Source: Leptospira sp. (GTDB lineage Bacteria; Spirochaetota; Leptospiria; Leptospirales; Leptospiraceae). From it: a DNA stretch of 64,000 bases. Location: positions 32,533 to 96,532 of the forward strand of contig JAPZRK010000039.1 in NCBI GenBank assembly GCA_027531445.1, read 5' to 3'. A program made the position numbers and the translations under genes. The notes beneath the pieces are model-generated. The model saw only the letters and a program-made list of their open reading frames with translations. It had not been told where the DNA came from and did no database searches. This document shows, piece by piece, positions 27,313 through 37,001 of the stretch (position 1 is its first letter; every line of letters starts with the position of its first letter).

Positions 27313-28374
27313 TTATTTTTTTACACCTACTTTATTTTTATCATATCCTTTTAATTCGAGATATCCTTTTCCCTTTGTCTTTTTTCCATCAATCATTCCA
27401 TCAGCGATCACCATTCCCTCCCAATAGATTAGTCCTGTAGACATTCTGCCATCAAATTCTTGTTCCTTGAAGACTGGATTAACAGTCAAGAATCCGTTTG
27501 GAAAGTTGATTCGCCAGGTAAGTGGGTATTCTATGCTAGTTTTGGCACTTTTCCAAATTCCATCTTTGTCAGCGATCATTTGAATCCGTTCATCACTTTC
27601 AAATTTTTGAATTTTCCCATCTGGGCCACGTAGAATTCCAGTCACTTCAGTAGGTTGACCTTCGCCACCTTTGAATGTAAATCCAACAAAATCAAAGCCA
27701 TTGTCTGTCGAAATACTAAGCCAATCCCATGCTATCGATTTTGAAGCAAATGTAAACTTTGACTTTTCCTTTCCACTCCATTCATGATCCATCCAAGAAT
27801 CACCGGATGAAATGGTATACAGGTTACCTTCCAATGACAATCTCCCTTTGGTTGAAAGTCTAGGATAACTATAATAATACGAAAAAATGGATGGATTCTT
27901 TCTGGATTTGATAGATTTTCCATTGTCTCCATGTAGCAAAAGTTTGTTTGTGGAAGATAATTCTAATTCTAACCAAGTGTTTTGAAATTTCGGTTTGGCA
28001 CTGATTTTAAAAACATCCTCTGAAATTATATCAAATCGGTATTCACCTGAATAAATTTCCTTTTCGTTGTACCCAGCAAGACCACCAATTGTCCTTTTGA
28101 GTGATTCAAATGCAACGTGTCGTTTCGTTTTTGGATGAGAGATTGCAAAGTGAACAGGAAAAATTTCTATTGGTGGAACGCTAGTATCGCTTTGCAATGC
28201 ATGACGGAAAAAAGACAATTCATAACCAAAAGTGTCGCCAGAATCGGAATGGATATGGCCAACAAAGTAAACCCATTCCAAAGCAAACTCGTTGTGAAAA
28301 GTATGGTCTTTGGGAAATTGAAATCCTAAAAAAAGTAATGATAAAAGAACGATGACAAATTTTTTATTTCTCAT
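27313..28374 (-). CDS. Exported AttH/CrtC-like (lipocalin-fold) protein
   Basis: The 353-residue protein has an N-terminal signal segment (FVIVLLSLLFLGF) and the features of the AttH/hydroxyneurosporene synthase (CrtC) family: EWVYFVGHIHSDSGDTFGYELSFFR near the start and SWMDHEWSG in the middle. The family holds two lipocalin-like barrels; most members outside photosynthetic bacteria are not carotenoid hydratases and have no settled function. It starts within the 3' end of the SpoIIE/TPR gene (11-base overlap) and is followed after 3 bases by the permease gene, so it belongs to the importer operon. Confidence 0.82.
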   Translation of the reverse strand: MRNKKFVIVLLSLLFLGFQFPKDHTFHNEFALEWVYFVGHIHSDSGDTFGYELSFFRHALQSDTSVPPIEIFPVHFAISHPKTKRHVAFESLKRTIGGLAGYNEKEIYSGEYRFDIISEDVFKISAKPKFQNTWLELELSSTNKLLLHGDNGKSIKSRKNPSIFSYYYSYPRLSTKGRLSLEGNLYTISSGDSWMDHEWSGKEKSKFTFASKSIAWDWLSISTDNGFDFVGFTFKGGEGQPTEVTGILRGPDGKIQKFESDERIQMIADKDGIWKSAKTSIEYPLTWRINFPNGFLTVNPVFKEQEFDGRMSTGLIYWEGMVIADGMIDGKKTKGKGYLELKGYDKNKVGVKK

Positions 28375-30424
28375 CTAACATAGATTCCCATTTCTTTTCC
28401 AAAGGGAGAATGTTTTTATAATTTTGTTCGAGACGCTTCATACGTTCTGTAACTTCTTTCATTTTTTTCTTAAAGCCCAATTTCTGATAAACCATTGCCA
28501 AGTTATACAGTATAGACAGATTATCATCGTTGAGAGAATGGGCTTTTTTCCATTCTACTTCAGCACGTTCGTATGAACCGACTTTGTAATAACAAAAACC
28601 AAGTATAGCATGTGACAAATAATTATTGGTTTTGAATTTATTATAGGCTTCAAGGAGAGTTGTTGCCTCCTGAAATCGTCCCGCATTGGCAAGTGCCCGA
28701 CCATAGGATAGCTGAGTATGCAATTCCCTAGGCAGGATTTCGTAGGCTTTTTTAAAGTCATCGCATGCGGCCACATAATTTTTGTTATGATAATTTAGCT
28801 CTCCGTTCGCCTTATGTTCATTAAACTCTGGTATCCTAGGTGACAATTGCAATCCAAGTAACGTAATGTCATCCATAGGATCTGTTCCCATTGTAAAATC
28901 TTTATGAGAATTCATGATGGTTTCGATGGTTTCCTGAATCGATAGGTGATGGCAAGATTCAATCAGAGAGATAAGCTTTTCTTCACTAAAGGCTTGTCCG
29001 TCATCGTTTTCAGCCTCAGTAATTCCATCTGTATATAGAAATAGCTTATCACCAGGTTCCAACTGCAAAGTATGATCTCTGTATGTATCGCCACCATCTG
29101 GAAACATGCCCAGGAAGGTTCCTTCTCCTTCCTGGATCTCTGCTTTTTTCGTACGTGCGCGATACAAGATAGGTCTTGGATGACCGGCAATAGAATATAC
29201 AATCCTGTAGTCATCTTCTATGAGCACATATACACAAGTAGTATAGCCCTGTTGTTTGACTAAATCTAAAAGATCACGATTTATATGCTTAAATGTCTCG
29301 GACGGTTTCGATTTTTTATAATTTGAAAAGAGCATTTTAGACAGGGCAGTGATAAATGCGGCAGGCACTCCATGTCCGGAAACATCACAAACGACTACGC
29401 CTAACTTATCTGATGCGAAAGGGAAATAATCATAATAGTCTCCGCTAACTTCTTGCATCGGGCTGTAAGCTGCCCAAAATTGAATTCCTTTCCAATCTGG
29501 AATAATCTGTGGTATTAAACCTTTTTGAATGTTTTTTGCAAGTTTTAAGTCTTTCGCTATCGATTGTTGTTTCTTTTCAAGTTCAAATTTAAAGGACTTA
29601 AGTACTTCGACAGCCGCCTCTAAGTCTCTATTTTCGATCGCAAGTTCTCGCGATTTTGTGATAACGTCATGCACATCGACATAAGCTAACTCCTCTGTTT
29701 CCTGAGTTGCCTTCGTCATGATCATGACCTTGTGACGATTTGAAAAATCATCTTTGTTTAAGCTAGAGCGAGATAAAAGAAAGGTCTCATTCGACCATTT
29801 AAAAAGATATTCGTTTGAGTCGGCACCGAACTCAATATTTTTACCTAGATCTTTGTGAACAACATGAATCCCATATAACCTCGTCTTTGTCATCTCGATG
29901 CTATAATCTTTGAGTTCGTATAGAACAGCTAAACCGTTAAGCATTCCTTGAAAGAAAATGGCATCATACCATTTTTCCATATAACGGGGAAGGTATTCAA
30001 ATATAAAGAAGGCTGAATTTGGATCCGCCTGCTTGATCTCCAAAAAGATTGTGCAAGCCAGTCGATTGATAAGAATTGGGATACGATGAATCGTTTCCAC
30101 CAAACCAATACGTGAATTATCTAAAGGTAATAAATCATAAGCATGATTGATCAAAGTTTCCGTTCCTAAATGATAAAGTAGGCCGGAAATATCGATAGTT
30201 TGAGTTATGGATTGGATGATTCTATCTTCAATATCTTGGGAAATCCAAAAATTGGAATCACGTAAAATCTTTGAGTATACCTCATCCTCTAAAATCTGCG
30301 GGAACGGATTGATATATGGTGAAGCTTTCGTTTCCTGAAAATAGGCACGAATGAGCCCGGCGACTCGCCGAGAAGAAATCTCTCTACCAAAATTCGATGA
30401 TGCAACTTCTGAAGACAGAGTCAT
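28364..30424 (-). CDS. SpoIIE-type PP2C phosphatase with C-terminal TPRs
   Basis: The 686-residue cytoplasmic protein has an unrecognised N-terminal region (about 1-250), a short coiled coil, and then an RsbU/SpoIIE phosphatase domain. Seen in order are LAKNIQKGLIPQ, EVSGDYYDYF, VCDVSGHGVPAAF, the AGHPRPILY motif, LFLYTDGITEAEN and DDITLLGLQ; the Asp residues bind Mn/Mg. About four TPR repeats follow (about residues 550-686). Such phosphatases control anti-sigma-factor antagonists. The gene overlaps the AttH-like gene by 11 bases, at the head of the importer operon. Confidence 0.9.
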   Translation of the reverse strand: MTLSSEVASSNFGREISSRRVAGLIRAYFQETKASPYINPFPQILEDEVYSKILRDSNFWISQDIEDRIIQSITQTIDISGLLYHLGTETLINHAYDLLPLDNSRIGLVETIHRIPILINRLACTIFLEIKQADPNSAFFIFEYLPRYMEKWYDAIFFQGMLNGLAVLYELKDYSIEMTKTRLYGIHVVHKDLGKNIEFGADSNEYLFKWSNETFLLSRSSLNKDDFSNRHKVMIMTKATQETEELAYVDVHDVITKSRELAIENRDLEAAVEVLKSFKFELEKKQQSIAKDLKLAKNIQKGLIPQIIPDWKGIQFWAAYSPMQEVSGDYYDYFPFASDKLGVVVCDVSGHGVPAAFITALSKMLFSNYKKSKPSETFKHINRDLLDLVKQQGYTTCVYVLIEDDYRIVYSIAGHPRPILYRARTKKAEIQEGEGTFLGMFPDGGDTYRDHTLQLEPGDKLFLYTDGITEAENDDGQAFSEEKLISLIESCHHLSIQETIETIMNSHKDFTMGTDPMDDITLLGLQLSPRIPEFNEHKANGELNYHNKNYVAACDDFKKAYEILPRELHTQLSYGRALANAGRFQEATTLLEAYNKFKTNNYLSHAILGFCYYKVGSYERAEVEWKKAHSLNDDNLSILYNLAMVYQKLGFKKKMKEVTERMKRLEQNYKNILPLEKKWESMLDEK

Positions 30425-30475
30425 GTTATCGGATAAGACTAAATTTCAATCGATCCTTACGCAATAGATTTTTAT

Positions 30476-30949
30476 ATGGAACAAATGATTTGGTTTCTAA
30501 GAGTCCTTACCTTATTTTTAGCTGTGGTTGGCATATCCACATTTTCATTTGGCGATCCTTCTTTGACGCAGAGCACAATGACCAATGTTAAGTTTGAACC
30601 AGCAATCAAAACGATTCTAGCATTCCACGGTATCAAATCTTATCGTGTTCCCACCGTTGGGGAGAGTTTGGAGGCAAAATGGGAAGGTGAAGACGTAAAA
30701 TTTGTTGTAAAGAGTCTATTACCCAATCAACAGATTTCTTGGGAAATTGTTGGTTTGCCCCATACAGAAGTAATCTATATGAGTATTGAAGTGATCGAAA
30801 AAGAGAACACAGTTCTATTGAAAACACAAATGCAATCCCATCATAAGTCTGATTTTTTTTCGCGACTCAATCATCTCTTCTTTGGTTCTCATTCGCTTAA
30901 GGCAGAAGCAAAATCGATAGTTGAGCTTTTTCCGACGAGCAAACCCTAG
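30476..30949 (+). CDS. Exported hypothetical protein
   Basis: The 157-residue product starts with a hydrophobic segment (MIWFLRVLTLFLAVVGI) likely to be a signal peptide or anchor. The remainder shows alternating strands (AKWEGEDVKFVVKSLL, ISWEIVGL, VIYMSIEVIEKENTVLLKTQM) that could fit a START/SRPBCC-like fold, but the resemblance is weak. It is a lone gene divergent from the SpoIIE gene and convergent with ispF. An internal ATG nine bases on is an alternative start. Confidence 0.65.
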   Translation: MEQMIWFLRVLTLFLAVVGISTFSFGDPSLTQSTMTNVKFEPAIKTILAFHGIKSYRVPTVGESLEAKWEGEDVKFVVKSLLPNQQISWEIVGLPHTEVIYMSIEVIEKENTVLLKTQMQSHHKSDFFSRLNHLFFGSHSLKAEAKSIVELFPTSKP

Positions 30950-30961
30950 GTAATGTTAGAT

Positions 30962-31441
30962 TTACTTTTCGATTAGAACAGTCGCCATGACCATAACGCC
31001 CTCTGATCTTCCAAGGGCACCCATGCCTTCAGAGGTTGTAGCTTTGATCGAAACTGCGTCAACGGGCAAAGACAACACACCTGCTAAAGATTGAATTAGT
31101 TCGGTTCGAATCGGAGCAATTTTTGGATGATCACCGATATAAGTGCAATCAACATTGATGAGCTTCCATCCTTTTTCCTCAACCATTGCTAAACATTTTT
31201 TGGTAATTATCGTAGAAGAAATATTTTTAATCGATGCATCCGTATCCGGATAATGTTGACCGATATCGCCTAATGCGGCCGCCCCTAATAGTGCATCCGC
31301 CACGGCATGTAACAAAACATCTGCATCACTATGTCCCAAAAAAGCAAATTCTGATTTAACTTCCATTCCTGCCAACATCAATGGACGAAATGGCTCTTGG
31401 ATTAGCTTATGAAAATCTACACCGCTACCAACTCTGATCAT
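30962..31441 (-). CDS. ispF: 2-C-methyl-D-erythritol 2,4-cyclodiphosphate synthase
   Basis: IspF forms the cyclodiphosphate in the non-mevalonate isoprenoid pathway. The 159-residue length is standard. Zinc ligands are in GVDFHKL (Asp8, His10) and in LGHSDADVLLHA (His42 region); DIGQHYPDTD and the C-terminal ATTSEGMGALGRSEG are family hallmarks. The gene follows nadA by 5 bases and has AGGA just before its ATG, so the two are co-transcribed although their pathways differ. Confidence 0.97.
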   Translation of the reverse strand: MIRVGSGVDFHKLIQEPFRPLMLAGMEVKSEFAFLGHSDADVLLHAVADALLGAAALGDIGQHYPDTDASIKNISSTIITKKCLAMVEEKGWKLINVDCTYIGDHPKIAPIRTELIQSLAGVLSLPVDAVSIKATTSEGMGALGRSEGVMVMATVLIEK

Positions 31442-31446
31442 ATTTC

Positions 31447-32439
31447 CTACTTTTTATAACTCAATTCTAACATTCGATTGACTGACCTTTGCGCTAGTTC
31501 AATCACTTCTGCATCAAGAAATATTTCAAACTGTTCATTCAATAATGCATCTCTTACTTTTTCCAAAGTAATTTTTTTCATATGAGGGCAGGTTTGACAG
31601 GTGGACACAAATTCCTTTTCTGGAAACTCAGATCTTAGGTTATCCCCCATCGAACATTCTGTAACAAGCATGATTTTGTTTGTCTTTGCCTGACGAATGA
31701 AATCGACCATTTGCGAAGTAGATCCAGAAAAGTCCGCTTCCTTTACAACGTCTTCATGACATTCGGGATGCGTAATTACCGTCAACTCCCCTCCGAACAA
31801 GCGCTTTGCTGTCTTGATGTCCGTTGGTGTATACAATTCATGAACCATACACTTTCCAGGATGAGAAATTATTCTTTTTGATGTTTGATTTCTAACATTT
31901 CCAGCGAGATATTCATCAGGTAAAAAAATAACGGTATCGGTCTCCATGGCATTTACGATTTGAACTGCATTGGCGGAAGTACAACAAACATCCGTTTCAG
32001 CCTTAACTTCTGCAGAACAATTCACATAGGTAACGACTGGAATTCCAGGATACATAGACTTAAGTTTTTTTACATCCTCTCTTGTAATTGATTCAGCGAG
32101 GGAACAACCCGCCTTTGGATCCGCAATGAGGACTTTCTTTTTGGGTGAAAGAATCTTTGCCGTCTCTGCCATGAAGTGGACGCCATTAAATAAAATGATA
32201 TCAGCCGTTGTTTCCTTGGCCATTTTTGAAAGATAAAGTGAGTCACCAATAATATCCGAAACACCCCAAAATACATCGGGAGTCATATAATTATGCCCAA
32301 GAAGCACCGCATTTTTTTCTTTTTTTAAACGATTGATCTCTTCCACAAGAGGAAGTATGCGACCATCTATTTCATGATCCATGTATACTGGCTTCAGTTT
32401 AACAACTAACTCTTCTTTTGTGACCAAACTCATGGGCAT
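31447..32439 (-). CDS. nadA: Quinolinate synthase A
   Basis: NadA condenses iminoaspartate with dihydroxyacetone phosphate to quinolinate in de novo NAD synthesis, using a 4Fe-4S cluster. The 330-residue protein has GHNYMTPDV, the cluster Cys in KAGCSLAE, a second in HPGKCMVHE and a third in the CQTCPHMK region, plus [13 protein letters not shown]. The cluster has only three protein ligands in this family, leaving the fourth iron for substrate. It is oxygen sensitive. nadB and nadC are not in this window. Confidence 0.96.
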   Translation of the reverse strand: MPMSLVTKEELVVKLKPVYMDHEIDGRILPLVEEINRLKKEKNAVLLGHNYMTPDVFWGVSDIIGDSLYLSKMAKETTADIILFNGVHFMAETAKILSPKKKVLIADPKAGCSLAESITREDVKKLKSMYPGIPVVTYVNCSAEVKAETDVCCTSANAVQIVNAMETDTVIFLPDEYLAGNVRNQTSKRIISHPGKCMVHELYTPTDIKTAKRLFGGELTVITHPECHEDVVKEADFSGSTSQMVDFIRQAKTNKIMLVTECSMGDNLRSEFPEKEFVSTCQTCPHMKKITLEKVRDALLNEQFEIFLDAEVIELAQRSVNRMLELSYKK

Positions 32440-32469
32440 CTCTCCTGCCGAATATTATAAAATTTTGCT

Positions 32470-32994
32470 TTATTGAAATGGATCCGAAGTCAGGCGGCTA
32501 TTTGTCTCTCGAAGGCCAGATGAAGCCGGCGGAACACCGCCATCAATCGATGCACAATTATTGAACTGTGCTTTCCATGCCGCAATCGCGTTGGAACTAC
32601 TACCAGAAGAAGTACCCCTTTGTCCTCTCCGATAATCAGAAGTTGTATTGAATGATGTTTTTCCACAAGCAATGCCTTGATTGTAAAGGACGTTTGTCTC
32701 TGCTAAACAATTAAAATAAAGCTCCGCTACAGCATCGGTTGCCTTTTCAGCAGGGGATATTTTTGCCTTAAGAGTTCCGATCAAACTTGTGCAAACCACA
32801 ACGGCGTTGTCAGGTGAGGAAATGCACGATGCCTCGCTTAGCAAAAACTTTTGGCAAGCGCTATCTATCGGGGTTCGTTGGGACAATAAAAAACTCACGA
32901 CTTCCCCATCTACTTCACTTTTCTTCTTTGGCTTGCAAGTTAGAATCGATATAAAAAAGATAAAAAGAATGAAAAATAGGAATCGAATCTTCAT
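32470..32994 (-). CDS. Hypothetical lipoprotein
   Basis: The 174-residue product has a strongly hydrophobic signal peptide ending in a lipobox-like ILTC (Cys20) followed by KPKKK. The mature part has Cys residues spaced CQKF...CIS...CTS...CLA...CGK...CAS, which could form disulfides. No family is recognised. Its start codon lies inside the 5' end of the divergent gene at 32969, an unusual arrangement. It is upstream of nadA in the same direction. Confidence 0.75.
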   Translation of the reverse strand: MKIRFLFFILFIFFISILTCKPKKKSEVDGEVVSFLLSQRTPIDSACQKFLLSEASCISSPDNAVVVCTSLIGTLKAKISPAEKATDAVAELYFNCLAETNVLYNQGIACGKTSFNTTSDYRRGQRGTSSGSSSNAIAAWKAQFNNCASIDGGVPPASSGLRETNSRLTSDPFQ

Positions 32995-33721
32995 AGGGGT
33001 GTTTCTACTTCTCCTGGCTATTTCTATTACTGTCTATTTCCTTTTTCACAAAAAACAAAAAGACCAACTTCCGTCCAAAGTCATGACAGATACAAAGTCA
33101 GAGATCGCATGGAAGTCTTTGAATGACAGAATCGAAGCCATTCAAACCGGTGGTTACCCTACTCCCATCCGTCAGTACTTAGACGAAATCCATGGAAAGG
33201 AGCGATTTGAGTGGGGAAACGATCGAGACCAAACTTATAATTACATTCGAAAACAATACCCAGATGAACGAAGTTCCGTGCTCTATGCACTTTATGTCGC
33301 ATATTCTTTTTATTTAGAGGATATTGAGGCTTTGGAATTGGATTCTTCGAGAACAGGCTATGAAAAATTGAAAAAGCGGGAAGAAATACGTGATCATTTT
33401 TTTAGAGGCAAACTGAAAGAAATCATCTTTCCTCCCCATCCATCCCAAAAAGTGGAGGAATTTGTTCTATTTGCAGAAGACTACGTTCAAAAACAACCTC
33501 TGACTTTCTCAAATGAAAGAAAAAGAAAATTTCAAATGATTCGAAATGAAATTTTTAAATCGGACAGTTATGAAGTGCGTAAATGGGAAACCAGTAAAAC
33601 AAAAAAACAAATTTTAACCCTGATCTTCCAAAGAGAATTGAGCCTAATGGGTGACATCGAAAAAACCCATTTCTTGGAAGCTAAGTTACGAGAAGAAGAA
33701 GCTGGCCATTTTTGGAATTGA
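32969..33721 (+). CDS. Single-helix membrane-anchored hypothetical protein
   Basis: From the ATG at 32969 the product has 250 residues, with one N-terminal membrane helix (about residues 7-27) and a hydrophilic helical remainder rich in Glu, Lys and Arg. The frame is open 60 codons further upstream, but that part lies opposite the lipoprotein gene and would place the membrane segment internally, so 32969 is preferred. With this start the gene overlaps the divergent lipoprotein gene by 26 bases. I do not recognise a family; a loose resemblance to lipase-chaperone-like helical proteins is too weak to use. Confidence 0.65.
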   Translation: MKNRNRIFIGVFLLLLAISITVYFLFHKKQKDQLPSKVMTDTKSEIAWKSLNDRIEAIQTGGYPTPIRQYLDEIHGKERFEWGNDRDQTYNYIRKQYPDERSSVLYALYVAYSFYLEDIEALELDSSRTGYEKLKKREEIRDHFFRGKLKEIIFPPHPSQKVEEFVLFAEDYVQKQPLTFSNERKRKFQMIRNEIFKSDSYEVRKWETSKTKKQILTLIFQRELSLMGDIEKTHFLEAKLREEEAGHFWN

Positions 33722-33778
33722 CAAGCCAGTTTTTCAAGAATCAATATAGTGATTATTTCCTTTAAAAAGAGAGCTTCC

Positions 33779-34357
33779 ATGATTCGAGTTTTAATCTCCA
33801 TTTTAAGTGTGTTTCTCATTCTAAATTGTTCTGGTGGTGCAAAACGACTAGATGATAAGACAGATTTCGTAGCAGATTCCGGTGGACTAACTAGCCAAGA
33901 ATTGGTGCGCGCAGCAGATAAGTTAGCTGACGAGATCGGAGTTTTCTTCAAAGAAAATCCGAATGAGGCCGGAGTATTTGTGGCGCATTACCCAACAAGA
34001 AACGACACTTCTGAACAAATTCAAACTGAACTCTTCGACAACGCTTTTGTGTCGAAACTCATCAAAAACAAAGTTTACACCGTTCGCACAAAAACTCGCG
34101 AACAGTCGTTAAACGAAATTCAATTTAGTTTATCAGGTTTAACGTCAAATCGACTTTCCATTGGAAAACTCAAATCTCCTAACTACTTCGTTCGATGTGA
34201 AATCAACGAAAATATGTTTACTGCCGATGGTGAAAAAATAGTAGAACAATCAATTAACATTGAACTCGTCGAAGTGGAAACGACGATTGCTGTATGGTCC
34301 GAGAAGGTTTCCTACCGCAAACAAGCTGTTCGCGGAAACAAAGGTGTTGGCTGGTAG
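33779..34357 (+). CDS. LpoB-like lipoprotein (penicillin-binding protein activator family)
   Basis: Starting at the ATG at 33779, preceded by AGAGAG, the product has 192 residues and a lipoprotein signal ending in LNCS (Cys17). The mature part has LTSQELVRAADKLADEIGVFF and FVAHYPTRNDTSEQIQTELFDNAF, which fits the LpoB family fold. In E. coli LpoB reaches through peptidoglycan to switch on PBP1b. The next gene encodes another lipoprotein with TPR-like repeats, a pairing also seen with LpoB-like genes elsewhere. The target PBP here is unknown. Confidence 0.75.
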   Translation: MIRVLISILSVFLILNCSGGAKRLDDKTDFVADSGGLTSQELVRAADKLADEIGVFFKENPNEAGVFVAHYPTRNDTSEQIQTELFDNAFVSKLIKNKVYTVRTKTREQSLNEIQFSLSGLTSNRLSIGKLKSPNYFVRCEINENMFTADGEKIVEQSINIELVEVETTIAVWSEKVSYRKQAVRGNKGVGW

Positions 34358-34376
34358 AATTTTCTAGGAGATTCCA

Positions 34377-35801
34377 TTGTTCCTCAAACGTTTAAGTATT
34401 ATTTCTTTGTTCATTTTTTCTGTTTTGAGCTGTGCATCTGACTACCACAAGATCATAGAGGAAACAGAAACCGCCTACTACAACCAAAATTATGATTCAG
34501 CAATCCCATCGATACGTTCATTGTATGAGGATTCTGATACAAAAGATCGTCTTCTATTTCTGATGGAAGCGGGTATGATTTTTCACAGTAAAGGCGATTA
34601 CGTTACATCGAATAAAGTATTCAAAGAAGCTGAGGAGCTTTCTGAAAATATCAAGACAAGCATAACCAAAGAAGGATTGGCTTTTTTGTTATCTGATAAT
34701 GAATCAAATTACACTGGTGAAGATTTTGAAAGGGTAATGATTAAATTTTTCATAGCCCTCAATTTTATGAGTCTCGGTGATCTTGATAACGCCAAAATTT
34801 ACTTTCGACGTCTCGATTTTGAACTAAAAGAAATGAAATTTACTGCCGCAGAATATCGACAAAATAACGCGGCAAGACTTCTAGATGCTTATGTTTCTGA
34901 AAAACTTGGCAGATTCAATGATGCAAGAGTTCAATTCAAAAACATGGAGCAACTTCTAAATACAAGTCCCACTCTAACATCTGATCGATTTGTTTTGGCA
35001 GTCAAAGAAAACGATTCCAGAGATATGGGAAAGTATAGCAAGGGAGCTCCTTATGTTCAGGCCTATACAAATACGATGGCGAAAACAGACATCAATTCTC
35101 CCAATCTATCAGAGGTAGTGATCATTCACCAAGCAGGTAAATCGGCGGCAAAAGAATCACGTGGTAAATTGATGGATGATGAATATTTTGCTCTAGCCTT
35201 GCGTGGTGCGATAGAAATCGCAATACGCACGGAAGGTGCTGGTGCTTCGACTGCTGGCGTTTTGGCAACGTTGAGCACAGCCGAAAACCCGATTCCGGTA
35301 TACAAAGATCGAGATCTTGAAGGATCTAGAAAACGCAATTTTTATATCAATGGTGTTGAGATTGGATCAGGTGAAATCCTCAATGATTATTCAAACACTG
35401 CTATCAAAAACTTCAATGACAACTATAAAGCTCTGATCACAAAGAATGTTACTTCCCTTGCAGTAAAGGTTGTAGCCGCTGTAATCGCATCGGAGGCAAC
35501 CGCAAAAGCCATTGAATCTGGATTAGGTGATAAAAACAAAAATGACTTAGTTTCAAGTTTGATCCGATTGGCCGCAGGTGCAGCGGCTGGACTTGCTACT
35601 TCACAAGTGATTGGTCCAGATCTAAGATGTTGGCGGACGATTCCATCCAACTTTCAAATCAAACGAGTCTTCTTGGCACCTGGCGAATACACTTTCAAAA
35701 TGGATACAAGTACTGGTATTTCAAGCAATGCTCCTTCGACCATTAAAGTCGAAGAAGGCAAACCATTGTATATCAATGTTAGATCGTTTTCAAATAATTA
35801 A
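34377..35801 (+). CDS. TPR-like lipoprotein, COG3014-like
   Basis: The TTG start is well supported by GGAG seven bases upstream. The 474-residue product has a lipoprotein signal ending in LSCA, then TPR-like helices (YYNQNYDSAIPSIRSLYED, MSLGDLDNAKIYFRRLDFEL). A later domain is beta-rich, with VVIIHQAGKSAAKESRG and a Gly/Ala-rich helix near LIRLAAGAAAGLATSQV. The arrangement resembles proteins grouped as COG3014, often found beside LpoB-like genes. It lies 19 bases after the LpoB-like gene, and the two are probably an envelope-growth operon. Confidence 0.75.
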   Translation: MFLKRLSIISLFIFSVLSCASDYHKIIEETETAYYNQNYDSAIPSIRSLYEDSDTKDRLLFLMEAGMIFHSKGDYVTSNKVFKEAEELSENIKTSITKEGLAFLLSDNESNYTGEDFERVMIKFFIALNFMSLGDLDNAKIYFRRLDFELKEMKFTAAEYRQNNAARLLDAYVSEKLGRFNDARVQFKNMEQLLNTSPTLTSDRFVLAVKENDSRDMGKYSKGAPYVQAYTNTMAKTDINSPNLSEVVIIHQAGKSAAKESRGKLMDDEYFALALRGAIEIAIRTEGAGASTAGVLATLSTAENPIPVYKDRDLEGSRKRNFYINGVEIGSGEILNDYSNTAIKNFNDNYKALITKNVTSLAVKVVAAVIASEATAKAIESGLGDKNKNDLVSSLIRLAAGAAAGLATSQVIGPDLRCWRTIPSNFQIKRVFLAPGEYTFKMDTSTGISSNAPSTIKVEEGKPLYINVRSFSNN

Positions 35802-35810
35802 TGAAATAAT

Positions 35811-36992
35811 CTAACCTTCTGCCTTTTTTCTAAGAAAAGTGGGAATGTCGTAATCTTCTCCAAAATTTTGATACGGCATATTTTGATTGTTACGATTTGT
35901 ACTGCCTAAGTTCCTTTGACCAGATCGAAATGATGAAGAATCATTGCTTTTCCGAAGAAATACGGTTGGTCCCGCTAAATGTTCATCATGACCAACAACT
36001 TTGGATTCTCGCGCAGGTTGTTTGCTTACGCTTCGTTTCTGGAATCCGGTAGCAATTACAGTTACTCTGATTCTATCTTCCAGGTTTTTGTCTTCATTTA
36101 ATCCAATTATGATATTCGCATCTGGATCTGCTTGTGAAGTGATGATTTGAGATACTTCGTTCCATTCGTGGATAGTTAGGTCATTTCCACCAGTCACATT
36201 AATTAGAAGTGATTTTGCACCTTGGATGGAAGAATCTTCAAGGAGGGAATTGTTGATTGCCTGTTCGACTGCTTCAATCACTCGATTTTCCCCACTTCCT
36301 TCACCGACACCTAAAATGGCATCGCCTGTATCTTTCATAATCGTTTTCACATCTGCAAAATCAACGTTTATGATTCCAGGATGGTTTACAATATCACTAA
36401 TGCCACGAACGCCATTCAATAAAATATCATCGATTACACGGAATGCTTGGTCAAATGGTGTGCTTTTGTCTACTACTTGGAAAATGGAATCGTTTTTAAT
36501 CGTGATTAATGTATCAACATTCGCCCTTAGAGATTCAATACCCTGATTTGCAAGTTCTGCACGTCTTTTTCCTTCAAAAGAAAATGGCAAAGTTACTACT
36601 CCGACAACTAGACATTTCATTTCCTTCGCAATCGCCGCGATAACGGGTGCGGCTCCCGTGCCAGTACCGCCACCCATTCCGGCAGTGATAAAAACCATGT
36701 CTGCGCCTTTTAAAGCAGAGACGATGCGATCCTTATCTTCCAGTGCCGCTTTTTGACCGAGATCAGGATCGCCACCTGCTCCCATACCACGTGTAACTTT
36801 TGTTCCGAGTTGTATTTTATGTTCTACTGGAGATTTTAAGAGTACCTGTTCGTCAGTATTCATCACAAGGAAATCTACACCCTGCATTTGAGAATTCACC
36901 ATTCGAGTGACGGCATTCATCCCGCCGCCACCAATTCCGACTACCTTTATGGTAGCAGGACTTGTTTTTTCTTCTTCTTCTAGATATAACAT
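35811..36992 (-). CDS. ftsZ: Cell division protein FtsZ
   Basis: FtsZ is the tubulin-like GTPase that forms the division ring. The 393-residue protein has the N-terminal [12 protein letters not shown], the tubulin signature [13 protein letters not shown], the T7 loop [11 protein letters not shown] that triggers GTP hydrolysis, and a C-terminal peptide ([10 protein letters not shown]) that matches the FtsA-binding tail. A variable linker of about 60 residues separates tail and core. The gene follows ftsA by 9 bases and is the last of the ftsQ-ftsA-ftsZ set. Confidence 0.98.
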   Translation of the reverse strand: MLYLEEEEKTSPATIKVVGIGGGGMNAVTRMVNSQMQGVDFLVMNTDEQVLLKSPVEHKIQLGTKVTRGMGAGGDPDLGQKAALEDKDRIVSALKGADMVFITAGMGGGTGTGAAPVIAAIAKEMKCLVVGVVTLPFSFEGKRRAELANQGIESLRANVDTLITIKNDSIFQVVDKSTPFDQAFRVIDDILLNGVRGISDIVNHPGIINVDFADVKTIMKDTGDAILGVGEGSGENRVIEAVEQAINNSLLEDSSIQGAKSLLINVTGGNDLTIHEWNEVSQIITSQADPDANIIIGLNEDKNLEDRIRVTVIATGFQKRSVSKQPARESKVVGHDEHLAGPTVFLRKSNDSSSFRSGQRNLGSTNRNNQNMPYQNFGEDYDIPTFLRKKAEG

Positions 36993-37001
36993 AGACTTTC
37001 C

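Noticed and set aside
32789..32968. N-terminal 60-residue extension of the plus-strand membrane protein
   Set aside because: It lies opposite the lipoprotein gene and would bury the membrane anchor; the ATG at 32969 gives a sensible N-terminus.
33568..33951. Minus-strand 127-residue frame opposite the membrane protein and LpoB-like genes
   Set aside because: Crosses two real plus-strand genes and has no ribosome binding site.
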